NCBI GenBank assembly: GCA_936914905.1 | Contig: CAKZGI010000091.1 | Location: 1 to 37,055, forward strand | Source: an uncultured Trichormus sp. | Lineage (GTDB): Bacteria; Cyanobacteriota; Cyanobacteriia; Cyanobacteriales; Nostocaceae | Direction of reading: 5' to 3' | Length of the DNA: 37,055 bases | Part shown: positions 26,421 to 34,662 of the stretch, piece after piece | How positions within the stretch are numbered: position 1 is the stretch's first letter | Layout of the letters: each line of letters opens with the position of its first letter | The notes under the pieces: model-generated | What the model was told of the DNA's origin: nothing | Seen by the model: only the letters and a program-made list of their open reading frames with translations | Database searches by the model: none | Position numbers and translations under genes: made by a program

Positions 26421-27059
26421 CTACTCTGGAAGAGTTACAGCCAATTTATCAGCAATTCCCGCAATCCAGTTTTCGTCTTGTTTGGTGTAACTACGAGGAG
26501 CATTTGCTCCTAAGATTAAAACACCTTCTTTTCCAATAGGTTGACAAATTACCCCTTGTGTGTTTTCTGGCAAATAATCAAATTCGATTCTCCCAGGATA
26601 TACTTTCAACGCTACTAAATAAACTGGTTTTTGTGTTTCCATCACCCGTTTTAATATTGTTCCTGGTATGACTTCAGATTTAGATGCCAGAATACCGCGA
26701 CGTAACAGAACTTTCCCTTGGTAGTAAACTATGAGTGATCGCGTGACTGTATTGGTCAATAATAAATGCGATGCCCAGGCTAATTCTGTCTTCACGGCTT
26801 CTGGTAAATCTGGTGCTAGAATAAATCCCTCTTCCCCAATTAGTTGTACAGTATCAGGTGATCGCGGCTGTACCTGTTGCCAAATTAAACCCGTTAAAAT
26901 TAACACTGCACTCAAAATTACCCCCAACACATCCCCCCGTGCTTGAGAACTTGTGAGTTCCGGTGTCAACAAGCGATTAACCAGTAAAAGTACAGCACTC
27001 AAACCCCCGACTACCAAGGGCAAAAGCCGCAAAACAACATTAGGATCAGATTTAGTCAT
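26421..27059 (-). CDS. CCB2/CCB4-type cofactor assembly protein for cytochrome b6
   Basis: 212 residues. Two N-terminal membrane spans (LRLLPLVVGGLSAVLLLVNR and VLGVILSAVLILTGLIW) are followed by a soluble domain (about 70-212) with IVYYQGKVLLRRGILA, LKVYPGRIEFDYLPENTQGV and ANAPRSYTKQDENWIAGIAD. This layout matches cyanobacterial homologs of CCB2/CCB4. In chloroplasts these help attach the unusual haem ci to cytochrome b6 of the b6f complex (System IV). The cyanobacterial function is by homology. The ATG overlaps the edge of a heptamer repeat array. It lies 83 bases downstream of rpaB on the same strand, so the two may be one transcript. Confidence 0.75.
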   Translation of the reverse strand: MTKSDPNVVLRLLPLVVGGLSAVLLLVNRLLTPELTSSQARGDVLGVILSAVLILTGLIWQQVQPRSPDTVQLIGEEGFILAPDLPEAVKTELAWASHLLLTNTVTRSLIVYYQGKVLLRRGILASKSEVIPGTILKRVMETQKPVYLVALKVYPGRIEFDYLPENTQGVICQPIGKEGVLILGANAPRSYTKQDENWIAGIADKLAVTLPE

Positions 27060-27097
27060 TGGTCATTAGTCATTGGTCATTAGGCATTGAACATTGG
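27051..27097. repeat. ATTGGTC/ATTAGTC heptamer short tandem repeat
   Basis: Six near-copies of a 7-base unit (ATTGGTC, ATTAGTC, ATTGGTC, ATTAGGC, ATTGAAC, ATTGG) fill the short gap between rpaB and the CCB-type gene and touch the start codon of the latter. This is a typical Nostocales short tandem repeat. Confidence 0.8.
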
Positions 27098-27142
27098 TTA
27101 GTTCTTATTCTCCCCCTGCGCCCTGCTCGCTATTCCCCAGTT

Positions 27143-27871
27143 TCACTCTTCTCCCGATTCCAGTATCCTTTGGAAAAGATAACCAGTACCTCTAGCAGTT
27201 AGTATCAGTTCTGGGTTACTAGGATCATCTTCTAATTTTGCTCTTAACCGCGATATATGTACATCTACCACGCGAGTATCCACATGGCGTTCTGGTGTGT
27301 ATCCCCAAACTTCTTGTAAAATTTCTGACCGAGAAAAAGCTTCTCCAGAACGGCTCACTAATAATTCTAGTAAGCTAAACTCCATCCCGGTTAAGCGGAT
27401 ACGTTCATCACCTTTGTAAACTTGGCGCTTATTTGTATCGATTCTGATATTCCCGACGTGAATTACTCCAGAACTAGGAATACCAGTCGCACCAGTTTTA
27501 TCTACTCGTCGTAAAACTGAGCGAATCCGCGCTTCTAATTCTTTAGGAGAGAATGGTTTCACTACATAGTCATCAGCGCCCAATTCCAAGCCGGTGATGC
27601 GATCGGCTACATCTCCCAAAGCTGTTAGCATAATAATGGGAATATCAGATTCCTTGCGTAATTCTTGACAAACACCATAACCATCTAGCTTCGGCATCAT
27701 CACATCCAAAACTACCAGGTCTGGTTCAGCTTTACGAAAAGTTTCTAAAGCCTCTTCTCCATCACCAGCAGTTACTACATCATAGCCAATCATGGAAAGG
27801 CGCGTTTCCAAAATCCGGCGAATGCTGGCTTCGTCGTCTACTACCAGGATTTTTTCTTTATGACTTTCCAA
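27143..27871 (-). CDS. rpaB: OmpR-family response regulator RpaB
   Basis: An essential cyanobacterial regulator of high-light and photosynthesis genes (partner of NblS/Hik33); also known as Ycf27. 242 residues. The receiver domain has acidic pocket Asp12-Asp13, phospho-acceptor Asp56 (VVLDVMMPKLDG), Thr83 (MLTALGD) and Lys105 (DDYVVKPFSPKELEARIRS). The C-terminal winged helix runs from INKRQVY-like residues through RLTGMEFSLLELLVSRSGEA to VDVHISRLRAKLEDDPSNPE and GTGYLF. The start is TTG (27869-27871). The frame ESHKEKILVVDDEASIRRIL matches the usual N-terminus, no ATG occurs until residue 27, and AGGA sits five bases upstream. A CCB-type gene follows on the same strand. Confidence 0.95.
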   Translation of the reverse strand: MESHKEKILVVDDEASIRRILETRLSMIGYDVVTAGDGEEALETFRKAEPDLVVLDVMMPKLDGYGVCQELRKESDIPIIMLTALGDVADRITGLELGADDYVVKPFSPKELEARIRSVLRRVDKTGATGIPSSGVIHVGNIRIDTNKRQVYKGDERIRLTGMEFSLLELLVSRSGEAFSRSEILQEVWGYTPERHVDTRVVDVHISRLRAKLEDDPSNPELILTARGTGYLFQRILESGEE

Positions 27872-28090
27872 GTTTTCCTAAGCTCCCTAACTGGAATTTT
27901 ACATTACGAATTTTAACAGATCGCGGAAGTCCCCACCTTCAATGTACTTATAAAATGGTGATTGTGAGCGGGTAATGACGATTGCAGCTATATCTTAAAT
28001 ATAAATTTTCTGCACAGCAAAAACAAATACTGGATGTATGTTAGTCTAACAATAGATATTGCGGAGTCAGCAATTATTATCTTGATAATC

Positions 28091-28118
28091 TTTAACACAA
28101 AGTATAATTTGTGTTAAA
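28091..28118. repeat. 11-bp perfect hairpin, likely left end of the tnpB element
   Basis: TTTAACACAAA-GTATAA-TTTGTGTTAAA lies 20 bases before the tnpB remnant. IS200/IS605 elements have subterminal hairpins recognised by TnpA, so this is a plausible left-end structure. It could instead belong to the rpaB upstream region. Confidence 0.55.
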
Positions 28119-28137
28119 ATAGGTAAACAATAAGGTG

Positions 28138-28968
28138 ATGTTGAGTCTGACACAAAGTAGTTCAAGTCCGTTTATATCCGTCCCAAGAGCAGCAAATTCA
28201 ATTAGCTAAAACTTTTGATTGCGCTTGTTGGTCGTGGAATTATGCCCTAAATAAATCAATTGAGGTTTATAAAGAAACGGGTAAGGGTCTAGGCAGGTCA
28301 GCACTTAACGTATTTCTTCCTGCACTCAAAAAAGCTGAATATACTGTGTGGTTAGCTAATTGTTATAGTCGGATTTTACAAGCTACAACACTCTATTTAA
28401 CGACAGCATACAAAAACTTTGTTGATAAACTGGCTGGGTTTCCTAAATTTATATCTAAGCATAGCCAAGCTTTCATGAAAAAGCTAACAGGAGTTTGGAA
28501 ACCCAGTGGCTTTTAGCCCTGGGAGGAAAAAGGATACAGTGGGTTTTAGCCCACTGTATCCCTAATATGGGCATCCTTTCTTGTGGATGGTAAACCAATC
28601 AAATCTATTAACCAGTGGTTCAATAAGCGTAATGCTCAACTGCAATCTATCAAGGATAAGTTCTTAATTAAGGGTATCACTAGTCAACAAGTGAAACTTA
28701 CAGCAAAACGCAATAATCAAGTTAGAGATTACCTGAACAAGACAGCACGATTTATGGTGAATCACTGATCCAAAATAGTATCGCTAATTTGATTGTTGGG
28801 TACAATTCTGGTATCAAACAAGAAATCAATATTGGTGGACGCAATAACCAAAACTTTGTCCAAATTCCTTTTCACAGTTTGGGTTCTAAGGGGAGAATCA
28901 AAGTAGAGAATCTTCATGTCAAAGGCATGGTTCATAATCACAATTTAGCAAAAGCAATATCTAGTTAA
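28138..28968 (+). pseudogene. IS200/IS605-family tnpB remnant
   Basis: Pieces of the RNA-guided nuclease-type protein TnpB (IS200/IS605, OrfB). The N-terminal part VRLYPSQEQQIQLAKTFDC, WNYALNKSIEVYKETGKGLG and GFPKFISKHSQ runs from about 28165 to 28470. A break occupied by palindromic sequence follows (28484-28561). The next part is VDGKPIKSINQWFNKRNAQL, AKRNNQVRDYLNKTARFMVN (to 28768). After a frameshift come NSIANLIVGYNSGIKQEINI and GGRNNQNFVQIPFHSLGS, and finally GRIKVENLHVKGMVHNHNLA, ending at TAA 28966-28968. Large parts, including most of the RuvC region and zinc finger, are absent. No tnpA is visible. The element is dead. Confidence 0.85.
28532..28561. repeat. 12-bp perfect hairpin inside the tnpB remnant
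   Basis: GGATACAGTGGG-TTTTAG-CCCACTGTATCC. Directly upstream is a related imperfect stem, CCCAGTGGC-TTTTA-GCCCTGGG (28502-28523). The shared loop TTTTAG and GTGGG/CCCAC core suggest two members of one small palindromic repeat, inserted into or replacing the middle of tnpB. Confidence 0.75.
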
Positions 28969-29057
28969 TCGGAAAAAGCTGTAACTACTACTAGTATTCA
29001 AGTTTAGCTATTTCCAAAACTTAAGGAAGAATAAATATTTCTAAAGAAACATTAAAC

Positions 29058-30608
29058 ATGGCAAAGCCAAAAACCATTTTCATTTGTAGTAAATGTGCAG
29101 CCGAATTCTCCCAATGGTTTGGAAAGTGTTCAAATTGTGACACCTACGATTCTTTAGTAGAACAGAATGCCACACCTTTTGGAGTAGATATACCTAGTCG
29201 TGGGGGAGTAGGTAACTGGCACGCTGCACAAACTAATGGTAAATCTACTACTAAACCAGCTAAACCAAGAGCTTCACTGACTTTCGAGCAAATTAGCGAT
29301 CGCCAAATTGCTCGTTGGGAATCTGGATATAGAGAATTGGATCGGGTACTCGGTGGGGGAGTTGTCCCCGGTTCAATGGTGCTAATCGGCGGCGACCCAG
29401 GTATAGGAAAATCTACTTTATTACTACAAGTATCTAATCAGTTAGCACAAAAATACCGTATTCTCTACGTCACAGGAGAAGAATCTGGACAACAGGTAAA
29501 ATTACGTGCTTCTCGTTTGGGAATGTCCAAACCCATAAATATAGTAGTTACTGACGAAACTGAAAGTAAAGAAACCGATGCAGCAGAAACTATAGATATA
29601 CAAAATAGTAAAGAAGAGCCTATAAATCCTCTTAGCATCGGTGCTGATCTGTATGTTTTGCCAGAAACAGATTTAGAAGAAATTCTTCGGGAAATAGACT
29701 CACTTAAACCAAATTTGGTAGTAATTGATAGTATACAAACAGTATTCTTTCCAGCATTGACATCTGCACCTGGTTCAGTAGCACAAGTCCGGGAATGTAC
29801 CGCTGCTTTGATGAAAGTGGCTAAACATGAAGATATTACCATGTTAATTGTTGGTCATGTTACCAAAGAAGGGACGATAGCCGGTCCGAGAGTATTAGAA
29901 CATTTAGTAGATACAGTTTTGTATTTTGAAGGTGATCGCTTTGCATCCCATAGATTATTAAGAACAGTAAAAAATCGTTTCGGAGCTACCCACGAAATTG
30001 GTATATTTGAAATGGTATCGCAAGGATTACGGGAAGTAGACAATCCTTCAGAATTGTTTCTAGGCAACCGTGACGACCCCGCACCAGGGACAGCCATAGT
30101 CGTAGCTTGTGAAGGAACAAGACCAATAGTTGTCGAATTGCAAGCTTTAGTTAGTCCGACTAGTTACCCTTCACCCCGTCGAGCGGGAACAGGTATAGAT
30201 TATAACCGCTTGGTTCAAATTCTCGCCGTATTAGAAAAGGGAGTAGGAATACCCATGTCCAAATTAGATTCCTACGTTGCATCTGCTGGGGGTTTGAACG
30301 TAGAAGAACCAGCAGTAGATTTAGGAATAGCAATCGCCATAGTTGCCAGTTTTCGCGACAGAATAGTTGATCCAGGCACAGTATTAATTGGGGAAGTCGG
30401 TTTAGGGGGACAAGTGCGATCGGTTTCCCAAATGGAACTGCGGTTAAAAGAAGCAGCAAAACTCGGATTTAAACGTGCGATTGTTCCCAAAGGACAAAAA
30501 TTTCCTGACCTTAACATTGAGATTGTGCAAGTTTCCAAAGTCATAGATGCCATTATTGCCGCCATTCCCCATCAAGAACTGACAGAAGAAGATTTAGAAC
30601 CAGATTAG
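29058..30608 (+). CDS. radA: DNA repair protein RadA (Sms)
   Basis: A RecA-like helicase helping branch migration in recombination repair. 516 residues, longer than E. coli RadA (about 460). Zinc finger Cys10, Cys13, Cys24, Cys27 (CSKC...CSNC); Walker A GGDPGIGKST (111-120); GEES (140-143); Walker B LVVIDSIQTVF (220-230); the RadA-specific KNRFG motif (about 304-308); and a C-terminal Lon-protease-like domain (GLNVEEPAVDLGIAIAIVAS). An insert of about 40 mostly acidic and polar residues (about 157-195) lies between GEES and Walker B and accounts for much of the extra length. Convergent with rfbD, with only 11 bases between stop codons. Confidence 0.96.
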   Translation: MAKPKTIFICSKCAAEFSQWFGKCSNCDTYDSLVEQNATPFGVDIPSRGGVGNWHAAQTNGKSTTKPAKPRASLTFEQISDRQIARWESGYRELDRVLGGGVVPGSMVLIGGDPGIGKSTLLLQVSNQLAQKYRILYVTGEESGQQVKLRASRLGMSKPINIVVTDETESKETDAAETIDIQNSKEEPINPLSIGADLYVLPETDLEEILREIDSLKPNLVVIDSIQTVFFPALTSAPGSVAQVRECTAALMKVAKHEDITMLIVGHVTKEGTIAGPRVLEHLVDTVLYFEGDRFASHRLLRTVKNRFGATHEIGIFEMVSQGLREVDNPSELFLGNRDDPAPGTAIVVACEGTRPIVVELQALVSPTSYPSPRRAGTGIDYNRLVQILAVLEKGVGIPMSKLDSYVASAGGLNVEEPAVDLGIAIAIVASFRDRIVDPGTVLIGEVGLGGQVRSVSQMELRLKEAAKLGFKRAIVPKGQKFPDLNIEIVQVSKVIDAIIAAIPHQELTEEDLEPD

Positions 30609-30619
30609 GAAGAAGAAAA

Positions 30620-31510
30620 CTAAGCAAGCACTAACTCTAAAATCCTTTCCGAATCTGGCATCACCAATTTAAAATTATGAGATAATTTTTGATTATCTAA
30701 AAGATAATATCCTGGTCTGCTTGCGGCTGTAGGATACTCCTGTGAAGTAATAGCAATTAACCTCTGTAACTTGCGTTGACTGGATTGTAAATCAGGCTCA
30801 AAAATTTCTTTGGCAAAAATTGCTTTAGCAAAACCATACCAGCTAGTTTTTCCACTTGCTGATAAGTGATATAATCTACCTTGAGTAGCGAAAAAATCAG
30901 ATGCATTTGGCAGAGCCTGAGAAATGATTTGGGCTGTAATTTCCACAATCATCCGACTGTAAGTCGGTGCGCCAATTTGATCATCAACTACCCTGATTTC
31001 TTCCCGTTCCTTCGCCAGTCTTTGCATCGTCAGTAAAAAGTTTTTCCCATGCAAACCATAAACCCAACTAGTGCGAAAAATTAAATGATCCACACCTACA
31101 GATGCGATCGCCTCCTCACCAGCTAACTTTGTTTTTCCATAGATATTTTGGAGATTTGGTTGATCATTTTCTGTATAGCGAGTATTTTTATTTCCATCAA
31201 AAACATAATCTGTAGAATAGTGAATCATAGCCGCACCCAGACGCTTGGCTTCCTCAGCTATCAGACCAGGTGCAATACCATTAATAGCGATCGCTATTAA
31301 TCGTTGTGACTCTGCCTGATCTACCACTATATAAGCAGCAGGATTGACAATCAAATCGGGTTTTAGTTCTCTAATTGTTTGACAAAACATATCTGGTTGC
31401 GCTAAATCTATTTGGTTGCGCCCTACAGAAATCACTTCACCCATAGTCATCAAAGTGCGTTGCAGTTCCCAACCGACTTGTCTAGTTGTACCTGTTAAGA
31501 GGATTTTCAT
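30620..31510 (-). CDS. rfbD: dTDP-4-dehydrorhamnose reductase
   Basis: Last step of dTDP-L-rhamnose synthesis. 296 residues of the short-chain dehydrogenase type: nucleotide loop LLTGTTRQVGWELQ (4-17), STDYVFDG (99-106) and the catalytic pair Tyr124/Lys128 (YGKTK). The usual GAxGQLG loop reads GTTRQVG. The ATG (31508-31510) overlaps the stop of the upstream rfbC as ATGA, implying translational coupling in the ancestral operon. Because rfbC and rfbA are now broken, substrate supply must come from other loci if the enzyme is still used. The frame itself is fully intact. Confidence 0.92.
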   Translation of the reverse strand: MKILLTGTTRQVGWELQRTLMTMGEVISVGRNQIDLAQPDMFCQTIRELKPDLIVNPAAYIVVDQAESQRLIAIAINGIAPGLIAEEAKRLGAAMIHYSTDYVFDGNKNTRYTENDQPNLQNIYGKTKLAGEEAIASVGVDHLIFRTSWVYGLHGKNFLLTMQRLAKEREEIRVVDDQIGAPTYSRMIVEITAQIISQALPNASDFFATQGRLYHLSASGKTSWYGFAKAIFAKEIFEPDLQSSQRKLQRLIAITSQEYPTAASRPGYYLLDNQKLSHNFKLVMPDSERILELVLA

Positions 31511-32093
31511 AAATACACCTCTGCTTCTGAGAATAGCTTACCAAGCTTATCCTTAGCAGAGACACTTCTGAGAATAGCTTACCAAGCTTATCCTTAGCAG
31601 AGACAATAGGTTCATATTGAATAGGCCATGTGATCGCTAAGTTAGGATCATTCCATAAAATAGTGTGATCGTGCTGAGGTGCATAATATTCAGTAGTTTT
31701 TTACAAAAACTGAGCATATTCAGACAACACCACAAAACCGTGAGCAAAACCCGGTGGTATCTACAATTGATGTTTATTTTCAGCCGACAAACACACACCA
31801 ACCCATTGACCAAAAGTGGTAGAACTTTTTCGCAAATCAACCGCCACATCAAATACCTAACCTACTACAACTCTCACCAGTTTTCCTTGGGGCTGCTCAA
31901 TTTGGTAATGCAAACCAAGCAAAACATTTTTAATAGAACGTGAGTGATTATCTTGGAAAAAATGAGATGATATTCCTACCTTGTCTAAAAAAACTCTTTC
32001 GTTATAACTTTCATAAAAAAAGCCACATTTATCTCCAAAAATTTGGGGCTCAATTAGCAGCACATCAGGTATTCCTGTAAATACGACCTTCAT
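31507..32093 (-). pseudogene. rfbC: dTDP-4-dehydrorhamnose 3,5-epimerase, disrupted
   Basis: Family features are clear: DVLLIEPQIFGDKCGFFYES, then [48 protein letters not shown] and ILWNDPNLAITWP. Three in-frame stops interrupt one continuous frame: TAG at complement 31857-31859 (after VVVG), TAG at 31761-31763 (where homologs have Trp before IPPGFAHGF), and TAA at 31701-31703 (where Tyr is expected). A 41-base tandem duplication then shifts the C-terminal codons; without it the gene would end at TGA 31507-31509, overlapping rfbD. The protein cannot be made. The gene sits between rfbA (also broken) and rfbD (intact). Confidence 0.93.
31524..31605. repeat. 41-base tandem duplication in the rfbC 3' end
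   Basis: Two perfect copies (31524-31564 and 31565-31605) of a 41-base unit starting CTTCTGAGAATAGC and ending GCAGAGACA. The unit length is not divisible by three, so the second copy throws the last codons of rfbC out of frame. Perfect identity indicates a recent event. Confidence 0.95.
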
Positions 32094-32179
32094 AAAATTA
32101 TACTCTTTGCCTCAAAAGACTTAAACTATTGATGATAATTAAACATTCTTTAATGTATTAATTACCATGCTTAGAGAAT

Positions 32180-33069
32180 CTATTTTTCTAGATTAGAATC
32201 AATTTCATCTTCTAGCATTTTCCTTAAATAAAGACCATAACTGCTTTTACCCATAGATTCAGCCAAGTAAGACAACTGACGAGAATCAATATATCCTCGA
32301 AGATATGCAATTTCCTCAATACAAGCTATTTTTAGTCCCTGTCTTTATTCCAAAGTCTGGATGAAATTGGAAGCTTGATGCAAAGACTCATGTGTACCAG
32401 TGTCTAACCAACCATATCCCCGTCCTAAAATTTCCACTTGTAATTGACCTGGATCTAAATAAGCTAAATTCACATCAGTAATTTCTAGTTCATTACGAGG
32501 AGAAGGCTTCAAACTAGCAGCAATTTCCGTAACTTGATCATCATAAAAGTAAATACCAGGAACAGCGTATTTTGATTTAGGAATTTTCGGTTTTTCTTAT
32601 ATTCTAATTGCTTTACCATCAGCGTTCAATTCAATCACACCATAGTTTTGAGGTTCTGTCACCTTATAACCAAAACCAACCCTCCATGTTGGAGTTGAGA
32701 AGCACGAGTCAGGACTTTAGTTAAACCATGTCCATAAAATATGTTGTCTCCCAAAATTAAGTATACTCGGTCATTTTTGATAAAATCTTTTCCTAATATG
32801 AAAGCTTGAGCTAAAGGGTCAGGCTTAGGCTGTTCAACATGAATAAGGTTAAGACCCCATTGACTACCATCCTTAAGAAGTCGCTGAAAAGGAGGTAAAT
32901 CAATGGGAGTATAAATAACCAGAATCTCCATAATTCCAGCTAACATCAAGATCGATAAAGGACAGTAAATCATGGGTTTGTCATAAACAGACATTAACTG
33001 TTTACTGACAACTTGAGTTAAGGGATAAAGTCTTTTACCAAAACCACCAGCTAGAATAATACCCTTCAT
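32180..33069 (-). pseudogene. rfbA: glucose-1-phosphate thymidylyltransferase, disrupted
   Basis: First enzyme of dTDP-rhamnose synthesis. The N-terminal half is conserved ([51 protein letters not shown]). A one-base indel near 32680 ends that frame at 32659-32661 within GLVLVIR. The original frame continues as [20 protein letters not shown], then meets TAA at complement 32597-32599 (before [20 protein letters not shown]), and TAA again at 32345-32347 (after NFIQTLE, before RQGLKIACIEEIA). It ends at TAG 32180-32182. Also [20 protein letters not shown] shows a Ser to Pro-type drift. Three lesions make it non-functional. Confidence 0.92.
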
Positions 33070-33313
33070 TTTACTATCCTTATATACGATAATAAATTAT
33101 CCATAAAGAATTCAATAGTCAGAATTCAAAATAGTGCTTACAGCCGGCTGCACCAACAAAATTAAGAAAAATTTCCAATTGATTAATTGTGAGTACAGGC
33201 TTCCACTAAACGAAATTCAGTGGTCGGCAATCAGTAACGGGTGCAAGCCACCAGAGATTATTTTGAATTTTGAACTTTGAATTTTTAATTCCCCAAAGGG
33301 GTTAATTTATTCT

Positions 33314-34402
33314 TCAACGAGTTCCATAATTTTGTTTAATCCAACTTTGGTATGTACCTGTACATACAGAGTCTACCCAAGCCGAATTATTCAGATACCA
33401 CTGCACAGTTTTCAATAGACCACTATCAAAATTTTCTTTTGGTTTCCAACCTAAATTTCTGCTAATTTTACTACAATCAATTGCATAACGGTGGTCATGT
33501 CCAGGACGGTCTTTAATAAAAGTAATTAGAGAAGAATATTGAAAATTATCTTGAGGTGCTAATTCATCGAGAATGGCACAAATCTTTTCCACAACTACCA
33601 AATTTGTTTGTTCATTTATGCCACAGATGTTGTAAGTTTCGCCAGTACAGCCTTCTATCAGAACCAGACAAATAGCATCACAGTGATCTTTTACATAAAG
33701 CCAGTCTCGAATGTTTCGACCATCACCATATATAGGTAGAGATTTACCATTTAAAGCATTGAGAATAGTTAAAGGAATCAGTTTTTCAGGAAATTGCATA
33801 GGTCCATAATTATTCGAGCAATTAGTTGTTAAAGTAGGTAGATTGTATGTGTGATAGTAGGAGCGCACGAGATGGTCAGCAGCTGCTTTAGAAGCAGAAT
33901 AGGGGCTATTGGGTGCATAGGGTGTATCTTCTCGAAATCCTGGATCTGTTGAACTTAAAGAACCATATACTTCATCAGTAGATATGTGCAGAAAGCGGAA
34001 TTTTTCCTTTCTTGGTGATGTGAGTTTTTGCCAATAAGCCTTACTCGCTTCTAATAATTCAAATGTTCCTACTACATTAGTATGGATAAAATTCCGTGGG
34101 CTAATAATTGAACTATCAACGTGAGTTTCAGCGGCAAAATTTATAAGGGCATCTGGCTGATATTCCTCTAGTAAATAACTTACCAGCTCAGAATTATTAA
34201 TGTCTCCTCGAATAAAATAATAGTTGGGATCATCTTGCAATTTTGCTAGATTCTGGAGGTTACTGGCGTAAGTCAATTTATCTAAATTAACGATGTTAGC
34301 CCATTTGGAATTTCTAACTTGGATGACAAAATTAGCCCCAATAAATCCTGCACCACCTGTTACTAATAAAGTTGGCATATCGTTTTTTTTGTAATTTGAC
34401 AT
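33314..34402 (-). CDS. rfbB: dTDP-glucose 4,6-dehydratase
   Basis: Converts dTDP-glucose to dTDP-4-keto-6-deoxyglucose. 362 residues from the first ATG, 354 from Met9 (MPTLLVTGG, ATG 34376-34378); no ribosome-binding site decides the choice. Rossmann motif VTGGAGFIGANF (14-25), the catalytic loop Thr142-Asp143-Glu144 (STDEVYG) and Tyr168/Lys172 (YSASK) are all present, with the family blocks AAETHVDSSI, NNYGPMQFPEKLIPL and DGRNIRDWLYVKDHC. The reading frame is intact. The gene leads a rfbB-rfbA-rfbC-rfbD order in which only the first and last are open. A small CCCC-AAA-GGGG stem (about 33292-33302) follows the stop and may terminate it. An alternative role in another dTDP-sugar route is possible. 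Confidence 0.94.
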   Translation of the reverse strand: MSNYKKNDMPTLLVTGGAGFIGANFVIQVRNSKWANIVNLDKLTYASNLQNLAKLQDDPNYYFIRGDINNSELVSYLLEEYQPDALINFAAETHVDSSIISPRNFIHTNVVGTFELLEASKAYWQKLTSPRKEKFRFLHISTDEVYGSLSSTDPGFREDTPYAPNSPYSASKAAADHLVRSYYHTYNLPTLTTNCSNNYGPMQFPEKLIPLTILNALNGKSLPIYGDGRNIRDWLYVKDHCDAICLVLIEGCTGETYNICGINEQTNLVVVEKICAILDELAPQDNFQYSSLITFIKDRPGHDHRYAIDCSKISRNLGWKPKENFDSGLLKTVQWYLNNSAWVDSVCTGTYQSWIKQNYGTR

Positions 34403-34556
34403 AGAAGCTTATTCATCCTATTTTTAGGTTTTTAGTCCAAGTGAGTTTTGGTTATTTTAATAATGGAGATATCATCTCTAGTTCAGGATTTTTTCAAGCC
34501 TAATTTTTGGGCAATTTTTCTTAGTGTATGTTTAAAAAGTTAGAAAAGGTATAATT

Positions 34557-34662
34557 TGTCATTCTGAGTGGAGCAAACCGGAACGAAGAATCTGGGGTTT
34601 AAGCAATTAATATGAGATGCTTCACTTCGCTGCGCTACGTACCCTGCGGGAAGCAAGCTACA
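34557..34662. repeat. dispersed Nostocales repeat
   Basis: The run TCATTCTGAGTGGAGC ... GAACGAAGAATCTGGGGTTT ... GAGATGCTTCACTTCGCTGC ... TACCCTGCGGGAAGC consists of phrases typical of repeats scattered through Nostoc-type genomes. It covers the end of the glycosyltransferase pseudogene: its last 11-12 codons (SYAVACFPQGT) are read from the repeat. Confidence 0.6.

Noticed and set aside
27051-27097. Tandem repeat considered as a CRISPR array
   Set aside because: The units are 7 bases without spacers; it is a short tandem repeat. No CRISPR repeat-spacer pattern was seen anywhere in the window.
28532-28561. Hairpin considered as an intrinsic terminator
   Set aside because: No T-run follows on either strand and there is no intact gene to terminate; repeat or IS-end structure is likelier.
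31637-31943. Open frames on either strand over rfbC
   Set aside because: They are shadows of the disrupted rfbC frame, which explains the sequence better.
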